Shown in pieces: positions 1 through 8,249 of a DNA stretch of 20,275 nt. The DNA comes from UBA6115 sp964534515 (GTDB lineage: Bacteria; Bacillota; Clostridia; Christensenellales; Aristaeellaceae). How positions within the stretch are numbered: position 1 is the stretch's first letter; the number at the start of each line of letters is the position of its first letter. The stretch is taken from positions 1 through 20,275 of the forward strand of contig CAZHPW010000040.1 in the NCBI GenBank assembly GCA_964534515.1. Direction: 5' to 3'. Both the position numbers and the translations under genes were made by a program. Below the pieces are notes generated by a model, which was not told the origin of the DNA, ran no database searches, and saw only the letters and a list, made by a program, of their open reading frames with translations.

Positions 1-579
1 CTGGATGTGGACAACGGCTGGGCGCGCACCATCTTCAAGCGCCAGTACGGCTATGTGGACACGCGTCTGCTGCCGCAGCTGGAGATGGTCGCCTCCTCCG
101 AGGACGCGGGCACGGCGGACATCCCCATTGCCGTGTACAACAGTTTTTATGACATCTCCGACAATGAGAACAACATCAACCGCATCAACAACCTGGTGGT
201 TGGCGGGGAGCGGTTGTCCGTCAAAATGGAGCCTGGACAATCTCTCAACTTCAACGAGGAAGTCGGCCCCTTCCGCGCCAGCAACGGCTACAAGCCCGCC
301 GGCGCCCTGGTGGACGGCGAACTGGTTTTTGACGTCTACGGCGGCGGCTCCTGCCAGGTGTCCAGCACGCTGTACAACGTGGTTCTTCAGCTCTCGGGGC
401 TGACCGTGCTGCGCCGAGCGCCCCATGGCGCCAATGGCGCGAAGTACCTGCCCCACGGCGTTGACGCCTCCTCAGGCGGACTGAACTTCGTGTTCCGCAA
501 TGACTACGCCTTCCCCATCCAGCTGACCTCCCATGTGCAGGACGGCTCCCTCTTCATCTCCATTTACCGGGTGCTGTAA
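1..579 (+). CDS. VanW family protein, C-terminal part (5' end outside window)
   Basis: The reading frame is open from base 1, so the gene starts upstream; 192 residues are visible. The first ~25 residues (ending GYVDTRLL) look like the end of an SH3-type domain. The rest is a VanW domain, recognised by the GGGSCQVSSTLYN core at about residues 116-128 and the later PHG motif. VanW is named after a vancomycin-resistance cluster protein; its biochemical role is unknown, and most relatives in Clostridia are envelope proteins unrelated to resistance. The stop codon overlaps the next gene's ATG by one base (TAATG), and that gene encodes a close paralogue, so the two are probably co-transcribed and arose by duplication. 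An in-frame ATG at 7 is internal, not the real start. Family assignment is firm; function is not. Confidence 0.85.
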   Translation: MDVDNGWARTIFKRQYGYVDTRLLPQLEMVASSEDAGTADIPIAVYNSFYDISDNENNINRINNLVVGGERLSVKMEPGQSLNFNEEVGPFRASNGYKPAGALVDGELVFDVYGGGSCQVSSTLYNVVLQLSGLTVLRRAPHGANGAKYLPHGVDASSGGLNFVFRNDYAFPIQLTSHVQDGSLFISIYRVL

Positions 580-1595
580 TGACAAGAAAAGCTTTTTTCA
601 TCCTGCTCATCCTCGCTCTCCTGCTGCCCGCCTTTGGCCTGGCGCAGGAGCCCCTTGACCAGCAGCCCGCCCTGTACACCGGCCAGGTCGTCACCCTCAC
701 CAACCTCTATGAGGACATGGATGACACCAGCCCCAAGGTGACCTGGGTGCCCAAGGGCCGCTATGTGGAAGTCCTTGAAGTGGAGCCCGCCTGGCTCAAG
801 GCGCGCTTCAACGAAAAAGTTGGCTACATGAAGCGCCACCTCTTGGTGGACTACTCTGTCAAAGTCAAGAACCCCGACACCACCCCGCCTTACAGCACCG
901 TTGAAGTAGGCTGGCTGGCCTGGGTATCAACCGACGCGCCCATCCTGGACGCGCCAAATGCCGCCGCCAAGCCCCTCATCACCATGCATGAAGGCGCGAG
1001 GCTGGCCATCATTGATTTTGAAGACGGCTGGGGCCGCCTGATTTATCACCGGCAGTACGCCTACATCAACACCAACCAACTCAGCGAAATCATGCCGGTC
1101 AACAAATCCGAAGCCCTTGATTACGAGGCGCCCATTGCCGCCTACACCTCTTTCTACAAAATTACCACCGATGAGAGCAACATCAACCGCATGCACAACC
1201 TGCAGGTGGCCTGCGACCGCTTCTCGCTCTACACCCTCGCCCTGGGCGACAAACTGGACTTCAACAAGCACATCGGCCCCTATTCCCGCAAGGTGGGCTA
1301 CCTGCCCGCCAACGCCCTGGTTGACGGGGAAACCATTCAGGGTTACGGCGGCGGCACCTGCCAGGTGTCCAGCACACTCTACAACACCATCCTGCAGCTG
1401 CCCGGCGTTGAAATCATGCACCGCCGCGCGCACGGCCCCTCCGCCGCCTCCTACCTGCCCCATGGCGCTGACGCCGCGGTGGGCAATTCCACCCAGAACC
1501 TCATCATCCGCAACCAGTACCCCTTCCCCATCCGCATTGACGGCACCGCCCAGGACGGCGCGCTCACCATCGCCATTTACAGGGCCGGGGAGTAA
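579..1595 (+). CDS. Secreted VanW family protein with SH3-like repeats
   Basis: 338 residues. It begins with a signal peptide (MTRK, a hydrophobic run to about residue 20, then LAQ), so it is probably exported; no lipobox cysteine is seen. Two SH3-like segments follow, at about 35-90 (ending VGYMKRHLL) and 108-170 (ending YAYINTNQL), a fold often used to bind cell wall. The VanW domain occupies about 180-337, with YGGGTCQVSSTLYN near 256-269 and a PHG motif downstream. Its second SH3 segment and VanW domain align throughout with the upstream partial gene, including nearly identical DNA around the GGG-CQVSSTLYN core. Start choice: the ATG overlaps the preceding stop, which suggests translational coupling. 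It is the last gene before the convergent terminator. An envelope or cell-wall role is inferred from the signal and SH3 segments; no enzymatic activity can be assigned. Confidence 0.85.
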   Translation: MTRKAFFILLILALLLPAFGLAQEPLDQQPALYTGQVVTLTNLYEDMDDTSPKVTWVPKGRYVEVLEVEPAWLKARFNEKVGYMKRHLLVDYSVKVKNPDTTPPYSTVEVGWLAWVSTDAPILDAPNAAAKPLITMHEGARLAIIDFEDGWGRLIYHRQYAYINTNQLSEIMPVNKSEALDYEAPIAAYTSFYKITTDESNINRMHNLQVACDRFSLYTLALGDKLDFNKHIGPYSRKVGYLPANALVDGETIQGYGGGTCQVSSTLYNTILQLPGVEIMHRRAHGPSAASYLPHGADAAVGNSTQNLIIRNQYPFPIRIDGTAQDGALTIAIYRAGE

Positions 1596-1632
1596 AGGAC
1601 GAGGGGAAGAAAGGACGAGGGAACGAGGACGA
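1594..1632 (+). repeat. Short imperfect tandem repeat after the VanW gene
   Basis: AAAGGACGAGG occurs at 1594-1604 and again at 1610-1620, with a related ACGAGGACGA at 1623-1632. The first copy overlaps the stop codon of the upstream gene. The stretch is purine-rich, non-coding and differs in composition from its surroundings. It is too short to assign to a known element. Confidence 0.5.
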
Positions 1633-1633
1633 T

Positions 1634-1659
1634 CTCCTTTTCTTTGAAAAGAAAAGGAG
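1634..1659. repeat. Perfect intergenic palindrome (11-bp stem, TGAA loop)
   Basis: CTCCTTTTCTT at 1634-1644 is exactly complementary to AAGAAAAGGAG at 1649-1659, with a 4-base loop. The flank GCAAAAGAAACTTTAA resembles a kind of dispersed intergenic repeat I recall from other bacterial genomes, but this cannot be verified from one copy. No run of T follows the stem on the plus strand, so it is a poor classical terminator. Confidence 0.6.
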
Positions 1660-1708
1660 CAAAAGAAACTTTAATAGGGTATTAACAATAATTTATTTGA
1701 TGAAAAAT

Positions 1709-1741
1709 AAAACCGGGAGGCTGTAAAAGGCTCCCGGTTTT
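1709..1741. terminator. Bidirectional rho-independent terminator between convergent genes
   Basis: AAAACCGGGAG (1709-1719) and CTCCCGGTTTT (1731-1741) form a perfect 11-bp stem with an 11-base loop. The stem ends in A/T pairs, so each strand gives a T-rich tail: TTTTGCTTT on plus, and TTTTATTTTTC on minus. It lies between the plus-strand VanW gene and the minus-strand tlyA stop at 1755, and probably ends transcription from both sides. Confidence 0.85.
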
Positions 1742-1754
1742 GCTTTGAGAACAA

Positions 1755-2555
1755 TTATACGGACAGTTCTTGGTGGGCTTGGGTGACCAGGGTCTTGATG
1801 TCCTCATCGGTGATGACGGGGCTGTCGCCTTTTGAGATGTCCGCCAGGAACTCAATGTTGCCCTTGGGGCCTTTGATGGGCGAATAGGTCAGCTGCTTGA
1901 TTTGCCAGTTGAGGGACGAGGCAAAATCCCGGATGTCCTGCAAAACGCTGATGTGGGTCTTCGCTTCACGGACCACGCCGTTCTTGCCCACCTGGCCGCG
2001 CCCGGCCTCAAACTGGGGCTTGATGAGGGTTAAAAAGCGCCCCTCCTCCCCCATGATGCTCATTGCCGTGGGCAGAATCAGTTTGATGGAGATAAAGGAC
2101 ACATCCATCACTGTGAGCGTGGGTTTCAGCGGAACCATGTCCGCTGTCAGCGCGCGCGCGTTGGTGCGCTCCATGACCGTGACCCGCTCATCCTGCCTCA
2201 AGCGCCACTCCAGCTGGCCATAGCCCACGTCAATCGCGTAGACATGTTTGGCCCCGGCGCGCAACAGCACATCGGTAAAGCCGCCTGAGGCGGCGCCGAT
2301 GTCCATGGCGACCAGCCCATTCACATCAGCGGAAAAGGCGTCCAGCGCCTTCTCCAATTTGTGCGCGCCGCGGGACGCCCAGGCCAAGTCCTCCCCGCGG
2401 AGCAACAGGTTATCCTCCGGGGCAACAAGGAAGGAAGCCTTATCCACCCGCTTTTCATCAATATACACACGGCCCGCGATGATAAAAGCCTGCGCCTTTT
2501 CACGGCTTGGCGCGAGCCCGCGGGCTACCAGTTCCACATCCGCTCTGTTTTTCAT
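1755..2555 (-). CDS. tlyA: TlyA family rRNA 2'-O-methyltransferase (hemolysin A family)
   Basis: 266 residues, the usual size. The N-terminal S4 RNA-binding domain covers about 2-62 (ARGLAPSREKAQAFIIAGRV is typical). The FtsJ/RrmJ-type SAM-dependent methyltransferase domain follows, with SAM loop DIGAASGGFTD at 85-95 and a K-D-K-E catalytic set that appears as K66, D151 (VMDVSFIS), K179 (LIKPQFE) and E235 (GNIEFL). TlyA relatives 2'-O-methylate 16S and/or 23S rRNA and affect capreomycin sensitivity in mycobacteria; the hemolysin name is historical. Start choice: the ATG at 2555 shares ATGA with the dxs stop and gives the family's normal N-terminus. A longer reading to 2615 adds 20 residues unlike the family and overlaps dxs. 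It is translated after dxs in a two-gene operon and ends just before the convergent terminator. Confidence 0.93.
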   Translation of the reverse strand: MKNRADVELVARGLAPSREKAQAFIIAGRVYIDEKRVDKASFLVAPEDNLLLRGEDLAWASRGAHKLEKALDAFSADVNGLVAMDIGAASGGFTDVLLRAGAKHVYAIDVGYGQLEWRLRQDERVTVMERTNARALTADMVPLKPTLTVMDVSFISIKLILPTAMSIMGEEGRFLTLIKPQFEAGRGQVGKNGVVREAKTHISVLQDIRDFASSLNWQIKQLTYSPIKGPKGNIEFLADISKGDSPVITDEDIKTLVTQAHQELSV

Positions 2556-4420
2556 GCTGTTTTGCTCATCCGGGCCGCGAGAACATCCGCGATGCTCTTG
2601 GCATCCAGGCCGCATTCCTTTAGCAATTCCCCATGGCTGCCATGCGGGATAAAGCGGTCGGGCACGGCGAAGATGTGCTCAGGCAGACGCAGTCCCTCCT
2701 GGACGCAGGTCTCGCTGATGGCACTGCCCAGCCCACCCGCCAGCGCTTGCTCTTCCAACACATAATAAGGCGTCTGGCTCAGGCTGAGTTCCCTCAGGCA
2801 GGACAAATCAAGCGGCTTCATGGAGGAGGCGTTGATGACCTGGGCAAAGATGCCCTGCTTTTGGAGCATTTCCCGGGCCAGCATCGCTTCCGCCACCAGG
2901 GGACCGGTGGCCAGGAGCGTGACATCGCCCCGCTCCGTCATCACTTCCCATTTGCCCGGCGTGAAGTCAACAAATGGCAAATCTTGCATCAGACTGTGCT
3001 CGCTTCTGGGATAGCGGATGAAGACCGGGCTGTCCTGGGTGAGGGCGTAACGGAGCATGGCCTGCATCTCCTCCACGCTGCGGGGGTTATAGACCTGCAA
3101 ATTGGGCACATGGCGCAAAAAGGCCGTGCCAAAGATGCCATGGTGGGTGGGGCCATCCGCGCCGCCCATCGCCGCGCGGTCAATTAAAAACACCACCGGC
3201 AGATTCTGCACGCAGACATCCACCACCACCTGGTCATAGGCGCGCTGCAAGAAGGTATCATACAGGGCGACCACCGGCCGCATGCCATAGGCCGCCAGCC
3301 CCGCCGCCAATGTAACGGCGTGCGACTCCGCGATGCCCACGTCAAACAACCTGTCCGGGTACGCTTTGGCAAAGGGGCCAAGGCCGGTCGCGTCCACCAT
3401 GGCGGCGGATACGGCAACGATACGCTCATCCGCTTTGGCCAGCTCCACCAAAGTCTGCCCGGCCGCCTTGCCAAAGGAACGCTCAGAAGACGTGCCGGTC
3501 GGCTCGCCGTTTTCCGGGTCAAAGGGGTTGACGCCATGGGTGTTGGCGGGGTTTTTCTCCGCGTGCTCATAGCCCTTGCCCTTCTGGGTGACCACATGGA
3601 TGAGCACCGGCTTTTCAAAACGCTTGGCGCGCTCCAGGATTTTTTCCAGGTAGCGCTCGTTATGCCCGTCAATGGGGCCGATGTATTTAAGACCCAGGGA
3701 ATCAAAATAGTGGTCTTTGATGAAAAAATTCTTGACAGAGTCCTTGATGCGCTGCAGCAGGTGATACAAAGGCTTGCCGATGAGCGGCACCTTTAAAAAG
3801 AAGTTGGATAAATTCTGCTTTAAGCCCAGCCAGGCCTTGCTGGTGCGCATGCGGGTCAAGTAGCCGCTCAGCGCGCCGACATTGGGCGCGATGGACATCT
3901 GATTGTCATTCAGGATGACAATGAGCCGGGTTTGCTTCTGACCTAAGTTGTTCATGGCCTCAAAGCAAAGACCCCCGGTCAGCGCGCCGTCGCCCACGAC
4001 CGCGATGATGTGCTCCTGCCCCTTGCGTAAATCCCTCGCTCTGGCCATGCCCAGCGCCGCTGAGATGGCGGTGGAGGCGTGGCCGGTGCCATAGGCGTCA
4101 TGCTCGCTCTCAGAAATCTTGGGAAAGCCGGAAACACCCTGATATTGCCTCAAGGTATCCATGGCTTTGTTGCGGCCGGTCAGCATTTTGTGGACATAGC
4201 TCTGATGGCCCACATCAAAGAGAATCTTGTCTTTGGGGCTATTAAACACGCGGTGCAGCGCCAGGGACAATTCCACAATGCCCAGGTTGCTGGCCAGATG
4301 GCCGCCGTTTTTGCTGACCACCTCAACAATGCGCTTACGCAAGGCTTCCGCCAGGCTGTCCATCTCCTTGCGGCTTAATCCTTTGAGGTCTTCAGGCCCC
4401 CGGATTTTGAACAAATCCAT
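2552..4420 (-). CDS. dxs: 1-deoxy-D-xylulose-5-phosphate synthase
   Basis: 622 residues, full length. It makes DXP from pyruvate and glyceraldehyde-3-phosphate using thiamine diphosphate, the first step of the MEP isoprenoid pathway, in the cytoplasm. Visible signatures are H41 (GGHLASNLG), DVGHQSYVHKMLTGR near 69-83, the ThDP/Mg motif GDGALTGG at 143-150 with NDN at 171-173, the central glutamate in GIAESHAVTLAAGLA near 365, and ADGPTHHG in the pyrimidine-binding domain. A C-terminal transketolase domain follows. Start choice: the ATG at 4420 has a GGAGG site 7 bases upstream; the longer reading to 4450 would overlap the promoter. It is followed by tlyA through a 4-base ATGA overlap, the common Clostridia order. 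Identification is certain. Confidence 0.97.
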   Translation of the reverse strand: MDLFKIRGPEDLKGLSRKEMDSLAEALRKRIVEVVSKNGGHLASNLGIVELSLALHRVFNSPKDKILFDVGHQSYVHKMLTGRNKAMDTLRQYQGVSGFPKISESEHDAYGTGHASTAISAALGMARARDLRKGQEHIIAVVGDGALTGGLCFEAMNNLGQKQTRLIVILNDNQMSIAPNVGALSGYLTRMRTSKAWLGLKQNLSNFFLKVPLIGKPLYHLLQRIKDSVKNFFIKDHYFDSLGLKYIGPIDGHNERYLEKILERAKRFEKPVLIHVVTQKGKGYEHAEKNPANTHGVNPFDPENGEPTGTSSERSFGKAAGQTLVELAKADERIVAVSAAMVDATGLGPFAKAYPDRLFDVGIAESHAVTLAAGLAAYGMRPVVALYDTFLQRAYDQVVVDVCVQNLPVVFLIDRAAMGGADGPTHHGIFGTAFLRHVPNLQVYNPRSVEEMQAMLRYALTQDSPVFIRYPRSEHSLMQDLPFVDFTPGKWEVMTERGDVTLLATGPLVAEAMLAREMLQKQGIFAQVINASSMKPLDLSCLRELSLSQTPYYVLEEQALAGGLGSAISETCVQEGLRLPEHIFAVPDRFIPHGSHGELLKECGLDAKSIADVLAARMSKTA

Positions 4421-4448
4421 CCCAATCCTCCGTTTTTGTTCTAATATC

Positions 4449-4457
4449 ATTGTACCA
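4449..4457 (-). promoter_or_regulatory. Extended -10 promoter of dxs-tlyA
   Basis: On the minus strand the sequence reads TGG TACAAT, one mismatch from TATAAT with the TGn extension. The predicted RNA start is near 4442, about 22 bases before the dxs ATG and upstream of its GGAGG. No good -35 box is visible, as is usual for extended -10 promoters. It diverges from the recD2 promoter. Confidence 0.6.
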
Positions 4458-4532
4458 CATCAGGAGGGCTTGAAGCGGAAAGAAGCCCTGTTGTCCAAAT
4501 GGGCAGGACAGGATTTCATGAAGCCAGGGATA

Positions 4533-4541
4533 TGATATAAT
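4533..4541 (+). promoter_or_regulatory. Extended -10 promoter of recD2-comF-tcdA
   Basis: TGA TATAAT is a perfect extended -10 element. The predicted start is near 4548, giving a very short leader of about 14 bases before the ATG at 4562. A weak TTTCAT at 4514-4519 sits at a possible -35 position. Confidence 0.65.
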
Positions 4542-4561
4542 GCTTGAGAAAGCGAGGGAAA

Positions 4562-6800
4562 ATGGACAGTTTTTCCGGAACGACCGAAGGGACGCTGTTT
4601 CGCAACGAGGAAAACGGATACAGCGTTGTTTCCGTGCGCACAAATGAAGGCCTGGTCACCATGACCGGCACCATGCCCGACCTCATGGACGGGGAAAACA
4701 TTGAGGTGGAGGGCACCTGGACGGAGCATCCCCAATACGGCCGTCAGTTCAAATTGTCCTCGCTCAAAATCAAGCAGCCCCAGACCCTGGGCGCGATAGA
4801 AAAATACCTGGCCAGCGGGCTCATCAAGGGCGTTGGCCCCACCACCGCGCGGCTTATCGTATCCGCCTTTGGCAAAGACACCCTGGAGGTGCTTTCAGAG
4901 ACGCCGGAGCGGTTATTGGAAATCCCCAAAATCGGCAAGGTGCGCATGAAGCAAATCAGCCACGGCTTTATGGAGCAACAGGCCAGCCGCAGCACCTTTT
5001 TGTTCCTGCAGCAATACAACATTTCCTCCGCCCTGTCCGCCAAGATACACAAAGCCTACCGGGAAAACGCGGAGACCATGATACGGGACAACCCCTACCG
5101 TTTGATAGACGACATCCAGGGCGTTGGCTTTATCACCGCCGACCGCATCGCCCTGTCCATGGGCATCTCAGAGAGCAGCACCTTCCGCCTGGAGGCGGGC
5201 ATCAAATACGCTTTGAGCGAGGCCGCGGGCGGCGGCGGGCACACCTGCCTGCCGGAGGAGGAATTGATTTCCTTTTCAGCCCAGCTGTTAAGAGCGCCGG
5301 AAGAGGAGATGCGCAGGCTGGTCAGCCATTTGACGCTGAATAAACACCTGTTTATGGACAAGGTGGATGAGGTCAACTACATCTCCCTTCCTTCTATGCG
5401 AAAAGCGGAGATTGATATCGCAGGCCGCCTTTTGGCCCTGTGCGGGGTGAGCCAGATGCTTATGCCCTCCCACATCAAGTCCCGCATCCGCGCCTTTGAA
5501 AAAGAGGAGGGCATCACCTTCAGTGACCTTCAGCGCGCGGCGGTTGAAAAGGCCTGTGAAAACGGGTTAATCGTCATTACCGGCGGGCCGGGCACCGGCA
5601 AGACCACCCTGATTAACTGCCTCATCAATGTCTTGAACCTCAAGGACGGCATTCTCTTGGCCGCGCCAACAGGCCGCGCTGCCAAACGGATGAGCGAGGC
5701 CTGCCAGAGAGAGGCCAGCACCATCCACCGCCTGCTGCAATACGGCGGTGAGGAGGGCAGTTTCCAGGTCAACCAGGAAAACCCGCTGGACTGCGAGTGC
5801 CTGATTGTGGATGAGGTGTCCATGATGGACATCGTCTTGATGCGCAACCTCTTGTCCGCGCTGAAGCCCGGCACCCGCCTGGTGCTGGTGGGTGACTCGG
5901 ACCAATTGCCAAGCGTCGGGCCGGGCAACGTACTCGCTGACATCTTGAACAATGATTTGATACCAAAGGTGCGCCTGACGGAAATCTTCCGCCAGGGTGA
6001 GGACAGCATGATTGTGGTCAACGCGCACCGCATCAACCAGGGACAGGACCCGGAGATGAACGGCGCGGGCAGCGACTTCTTCTTTGAAAACAAGATGGAC
6101 GCCATTCAGGCCAAGGACAGCATTGTCAACCTGTGTTTAAACCGCCTGCCCAAGTTTTTAAAAGTGAAGGACGCCATCCGGCATATCCAGGTGCTCTCCC
6201 CCACGCGCAAGGGCGTTTGCGGGGTGAACGCCTTAAACACCAGCCTCCAGGAGGCCTTTAACCCGCCCGCGCCTAAAAAGAAGGACATCCTCTTTGGGNN
6301 NNNNNNNNCGGGAAGTCCTTGCCGAGGGCCTTCTTGTAGACCTTCTTCTCGAGCTCGACAACGCTATGCACATCAAATACAATTATCAATTGGAATGGGA
6401 AACCAAGTACGGCGCGACCGGCCAGGGCGTTTTTAACGGGGACATCGGCTTTATCACCCGCATTGACGCGGAAGAGAGACTGGTGGACGTGCTGTATGAC
6501 GATGAAAAGACGGTGCAGTATGAATACGGCGATCTGGAGGAACTGGACCTGGCTTACTGCCTGTCCGTTCACAAGAGCCAGGGCAGCGAGTTCCCGGCCG
6601 TCATCATGCCCATGGTGGGCGGGCCCAGGATGCTCTTGACCCGCAACCTTTTGTATACAGGCGTTACCCGCGCCCGCCGCCTGGTTGTGTTGGTGGGCCG
6701 GCAGGAGGTGCTCCACATGATGGTTACCAACAATCTGGAGCGCAGGCGTTATTCCCTTTTGCGCCATTGGCTCAATGTGCTGGGTGAGGCCATTAGATGA
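4562..6800 (+). CDS. recD2: RecD2-type SF1B DNA helicase, interrupted by an assembly gap
   Basis: About 745 codons, close to the usual length. RecD2 is a 5'-3' helicase of the RecD/TraA family used in repair and recombination in bacteria lacking RecBCD. Seen in order: a short N-terminal OB-like region, helix-hairpin-helix repeats around 75-190, Walker A GGPGTGKTT near 342-350, the DEVSMMD Walker B near 417, GDSDQLPSVGPG (motif III), then VHKSQGSEFP and YTGVTRAR (motifs V and VI) at the C-terminus. Start choice: ATG at 4562 with GAGGG just upstream; an in-frame TTG at 4544 is less likely. The gap at 6299-6308 splits the frame: frame 2 before it, frame 3 after it. The ~57 bases after the gap do not encode the expected GDKV-like residues before MHIKYNY. 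The break is most likely an assembly error rather than a real frameshift. It overlaps comF by ATGA. Confidence 0.9.
6299..6308. other. Scaffold gap (10 N) inside recD2
   Basis: Ten Ns, probably a placeholder for unknown length. The helicase is in one frame before it and another after it. The flanking bases 6309-6365 do not fit the helicase and are probably unreliable contig-end sequence. Confidence 0.95.
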
Positions 6801-7525
6801 ACATTCTTAATATTTTCGCAGACCTGGTGCTGCCCAAAGCGCGCTGCCTGGGCTGTGATGAGCCGCGCAAGTTGGAGCCCGGCGCCTGCCTGTGCGAGAA
6901 CTGCCGGGCGGAGCTTGAAACGCTGCGGATTTCAGACAAAGCCTGCCCGCTTTGCCTAAGCCCCATGAAGGTGGGACAGCCGTGCCAATACTGCGCGCAA
7001 GGCGGTATGGCGGGCATAGAGCGGGCCTTCGCGCCTTACAAGTACCATGACCTGGCGCAGAAACTGGTGGTTGAATTGAAGTTCGGTCCGGTGGAGCAGG
7101 CCGCCCAACCCCTCTCCCGGGAGATGGCGCTTTGTATTTCCGGCGTGCGCTTTGACGCCTTAGTGCCGGTGCCGCTGTACATAAGCCATGAGCGCGAGCG
7201 CGGTATGAACCAATCCAGAATATTGTCAGAGCAGGTCAGCGAGCTGACCGGCATTCCGGTACTTGACGCGCTGAAGAAAGTCAAAAACACCAGGCGGCAA
7301 TCAAGCCTGGGCGCCAAGGAACGCGGGGACAATGTGAAGGACGCGTTTTTGTGCGTGGTGGATGTAAAGGGAAAAGAGCTCTTGCTGGTGGATGATGTGC
7401 GGACCACCGGGCACACCGCCCGCGAGTGCGCCAAGCAATTGCGGGAGCAGGGTGCTGCAAGTGTCTGTTTATTGACGGCGACAGTCGCCGGAAAAGGAGG
7501 GCTGAATGGAACAGAATCCGTTTGA
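6797..7525 (+). CDS. comF: ComF family phosphoribosyltransferase-like protein
   Basis: 242 residues. The N-terminus has two zinc-finger-like cysteine groups: C17/C20 with C31/C33/C36, and C50/C53/C63/C66. The C-terminus has a type I phosphoribosyltransferase fold with the PRPP-loop signature LLVDDVRTTGHTA near 195-207. ComF proteins are needed for DNA uptake in naturally competent bacteria (ComFC in Bacillus, ComF in Haemophilus), probably handling incoming single-stranded DNA, but the gene is also kept in species not known to be competent. The ATG overlaps the recD2 stop (ATGA), so the two are translationally coupled; this pairing is frequent in Clostridia. The 3' end overlaps tcdA by 20 bases. 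No other competence gene is in the window, so actual competence is not shown. Confidence 0.9.
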   Translation: MNILNIFADLVLPKARCLGCDEPRKLEPGACLCENCRAELETLRISDKACPLCLSPMKVGQPCQYCAQGGMAGIERAFAPYKYHDLAQKLVVELKFGPVEQAAQPLSREMALCISGVRFDALVPVPLYISHERERGMNQSRILSEQVSELTGIPVLDALKKVKNTRRQSSLGAKERGDNVKDAFLCVVDVKGKELLLVDDVRTTGHTARECAKQLREQGAASVCLLTATVAGKGGLNGTESV

Positions 7526-8249
7526 GCAGTTTCAGCGGGGCATTGACGTCATCGGCCTGCCCGCTTTTATGAGATTACAGGAAGCAAGGGCCATCGTCTT
7601 TGGCCTTGGCGGGGTGGGCTCAGCCTGCGCGGAGGCGCTGGCGCGCAGCGGGGTTGGGAATATTGGCATTGTGGATTTTGACGTGGTTAAAAAGAGCAAC
7701 TTAAACCGCCAGCTCATTGCCCTGCACTCCACCCTGGGGCAGCAAAAAGCCGACGCCATGAAAGCGCGGCTTTACGACATCGCGCCCGAAACAGCGGTCA
7801 GCGTGTATCCCTTCTTTTATAACGAGGAAACAGAAAGCCAAATTGACCTGAAGCTTTATGACGTGGTGCTGGACTGTATTGACACGGTGACCAGCAAGGT
7901 GCTCCTGGCCAAAAGGGCACAGGAAGCCGGAACCTACCTCATCAGCAGCATGGGCATGGGCAACCGCCTGGACCCGACGCAATTGGCCTTCGCCGATATT
8001 TATGACACCAGCGTCTGTCCCCTGGCCCGGAGTATGAGAAAAGCCTGCCGGGAGCAGGGCATATCGGGCTTTATGACCTTGTATTCAAAAGAAGAGGCCA
8101 AAAAGGTGGTGAGCGATGACGCCCATGGCCGCCACGCTCCCGGCTCCATTGCGTTTATGCCGCCGGTTGCCGGGATGATGATGGCAGGCTTTGCTGTGCG
8201 CTATCTCATCAATCGTCCAAGTCAGCAGAATCAGACAGCACCTGATTAA
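7506..8249 (+). CDS. tcdA: tRNA threonylcarbamoyladenosine dehydratase (ThiF/E1-like)
   Basis: 247 residues. TcdA (CsdL) uses ATP to dehydrate t6A37 in ANN-decoding tRNAs to the cyclic form ct6A. Visible: the nucleotide loop GLGGVGS at 33-39, D57 and D59 at the second strand end, N65-N67-R68-Q69, K81 after the QQ pair, D126 in DCIDTVTSK, and the TcdA-type SVCPLARSMRK near 169-179. Related ThiF/MoeB proteins would usually have zinc CxxC pairs and a sulfur-carrier partner; neither is seen, which favours TcdA. An AGGAGG sits at 7495-7500, five bases before the ATG, inside the end of comF. The last 41 bases overlap the convergent recX gene. Confidence 0.9.
   Translation: MEQNPFEQFQRGIDVIGLPAFMRLQEARAIVFGLGGVGSACAEALARSGVGNIGIVDFDVVKKSNLNRQLIALHSTLGQQKADAMKARLYDIAPETAVSVYPFFYNEETESQIDLKLYDVVLDCIDTVTSKVLLAKRAQEAGTYLISSMGMGNRLDPTQLAFADIYDTSVCPLARSMRKACREQGISGFMTLYSKEEAKKVVSDDAHGRHAPGSIAFMPPVAGMMMAGFAVRYLINRPSQQNQTAPD

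Noticed and set aside
579..1595. VanW genes as a vancomycin-resistance locus
   Set aside because: There is no ligase, dehydrogenase, dipeptidase or two-component system nearby. VanW domains are common in Clostridia without resistance.
6294..6767. recD2 as a true frameshift or as two separate genes
   Set aside because: The frame change falls exactly at a 10-N gap, and motifs on both sides belong to one helicase in the correct order.
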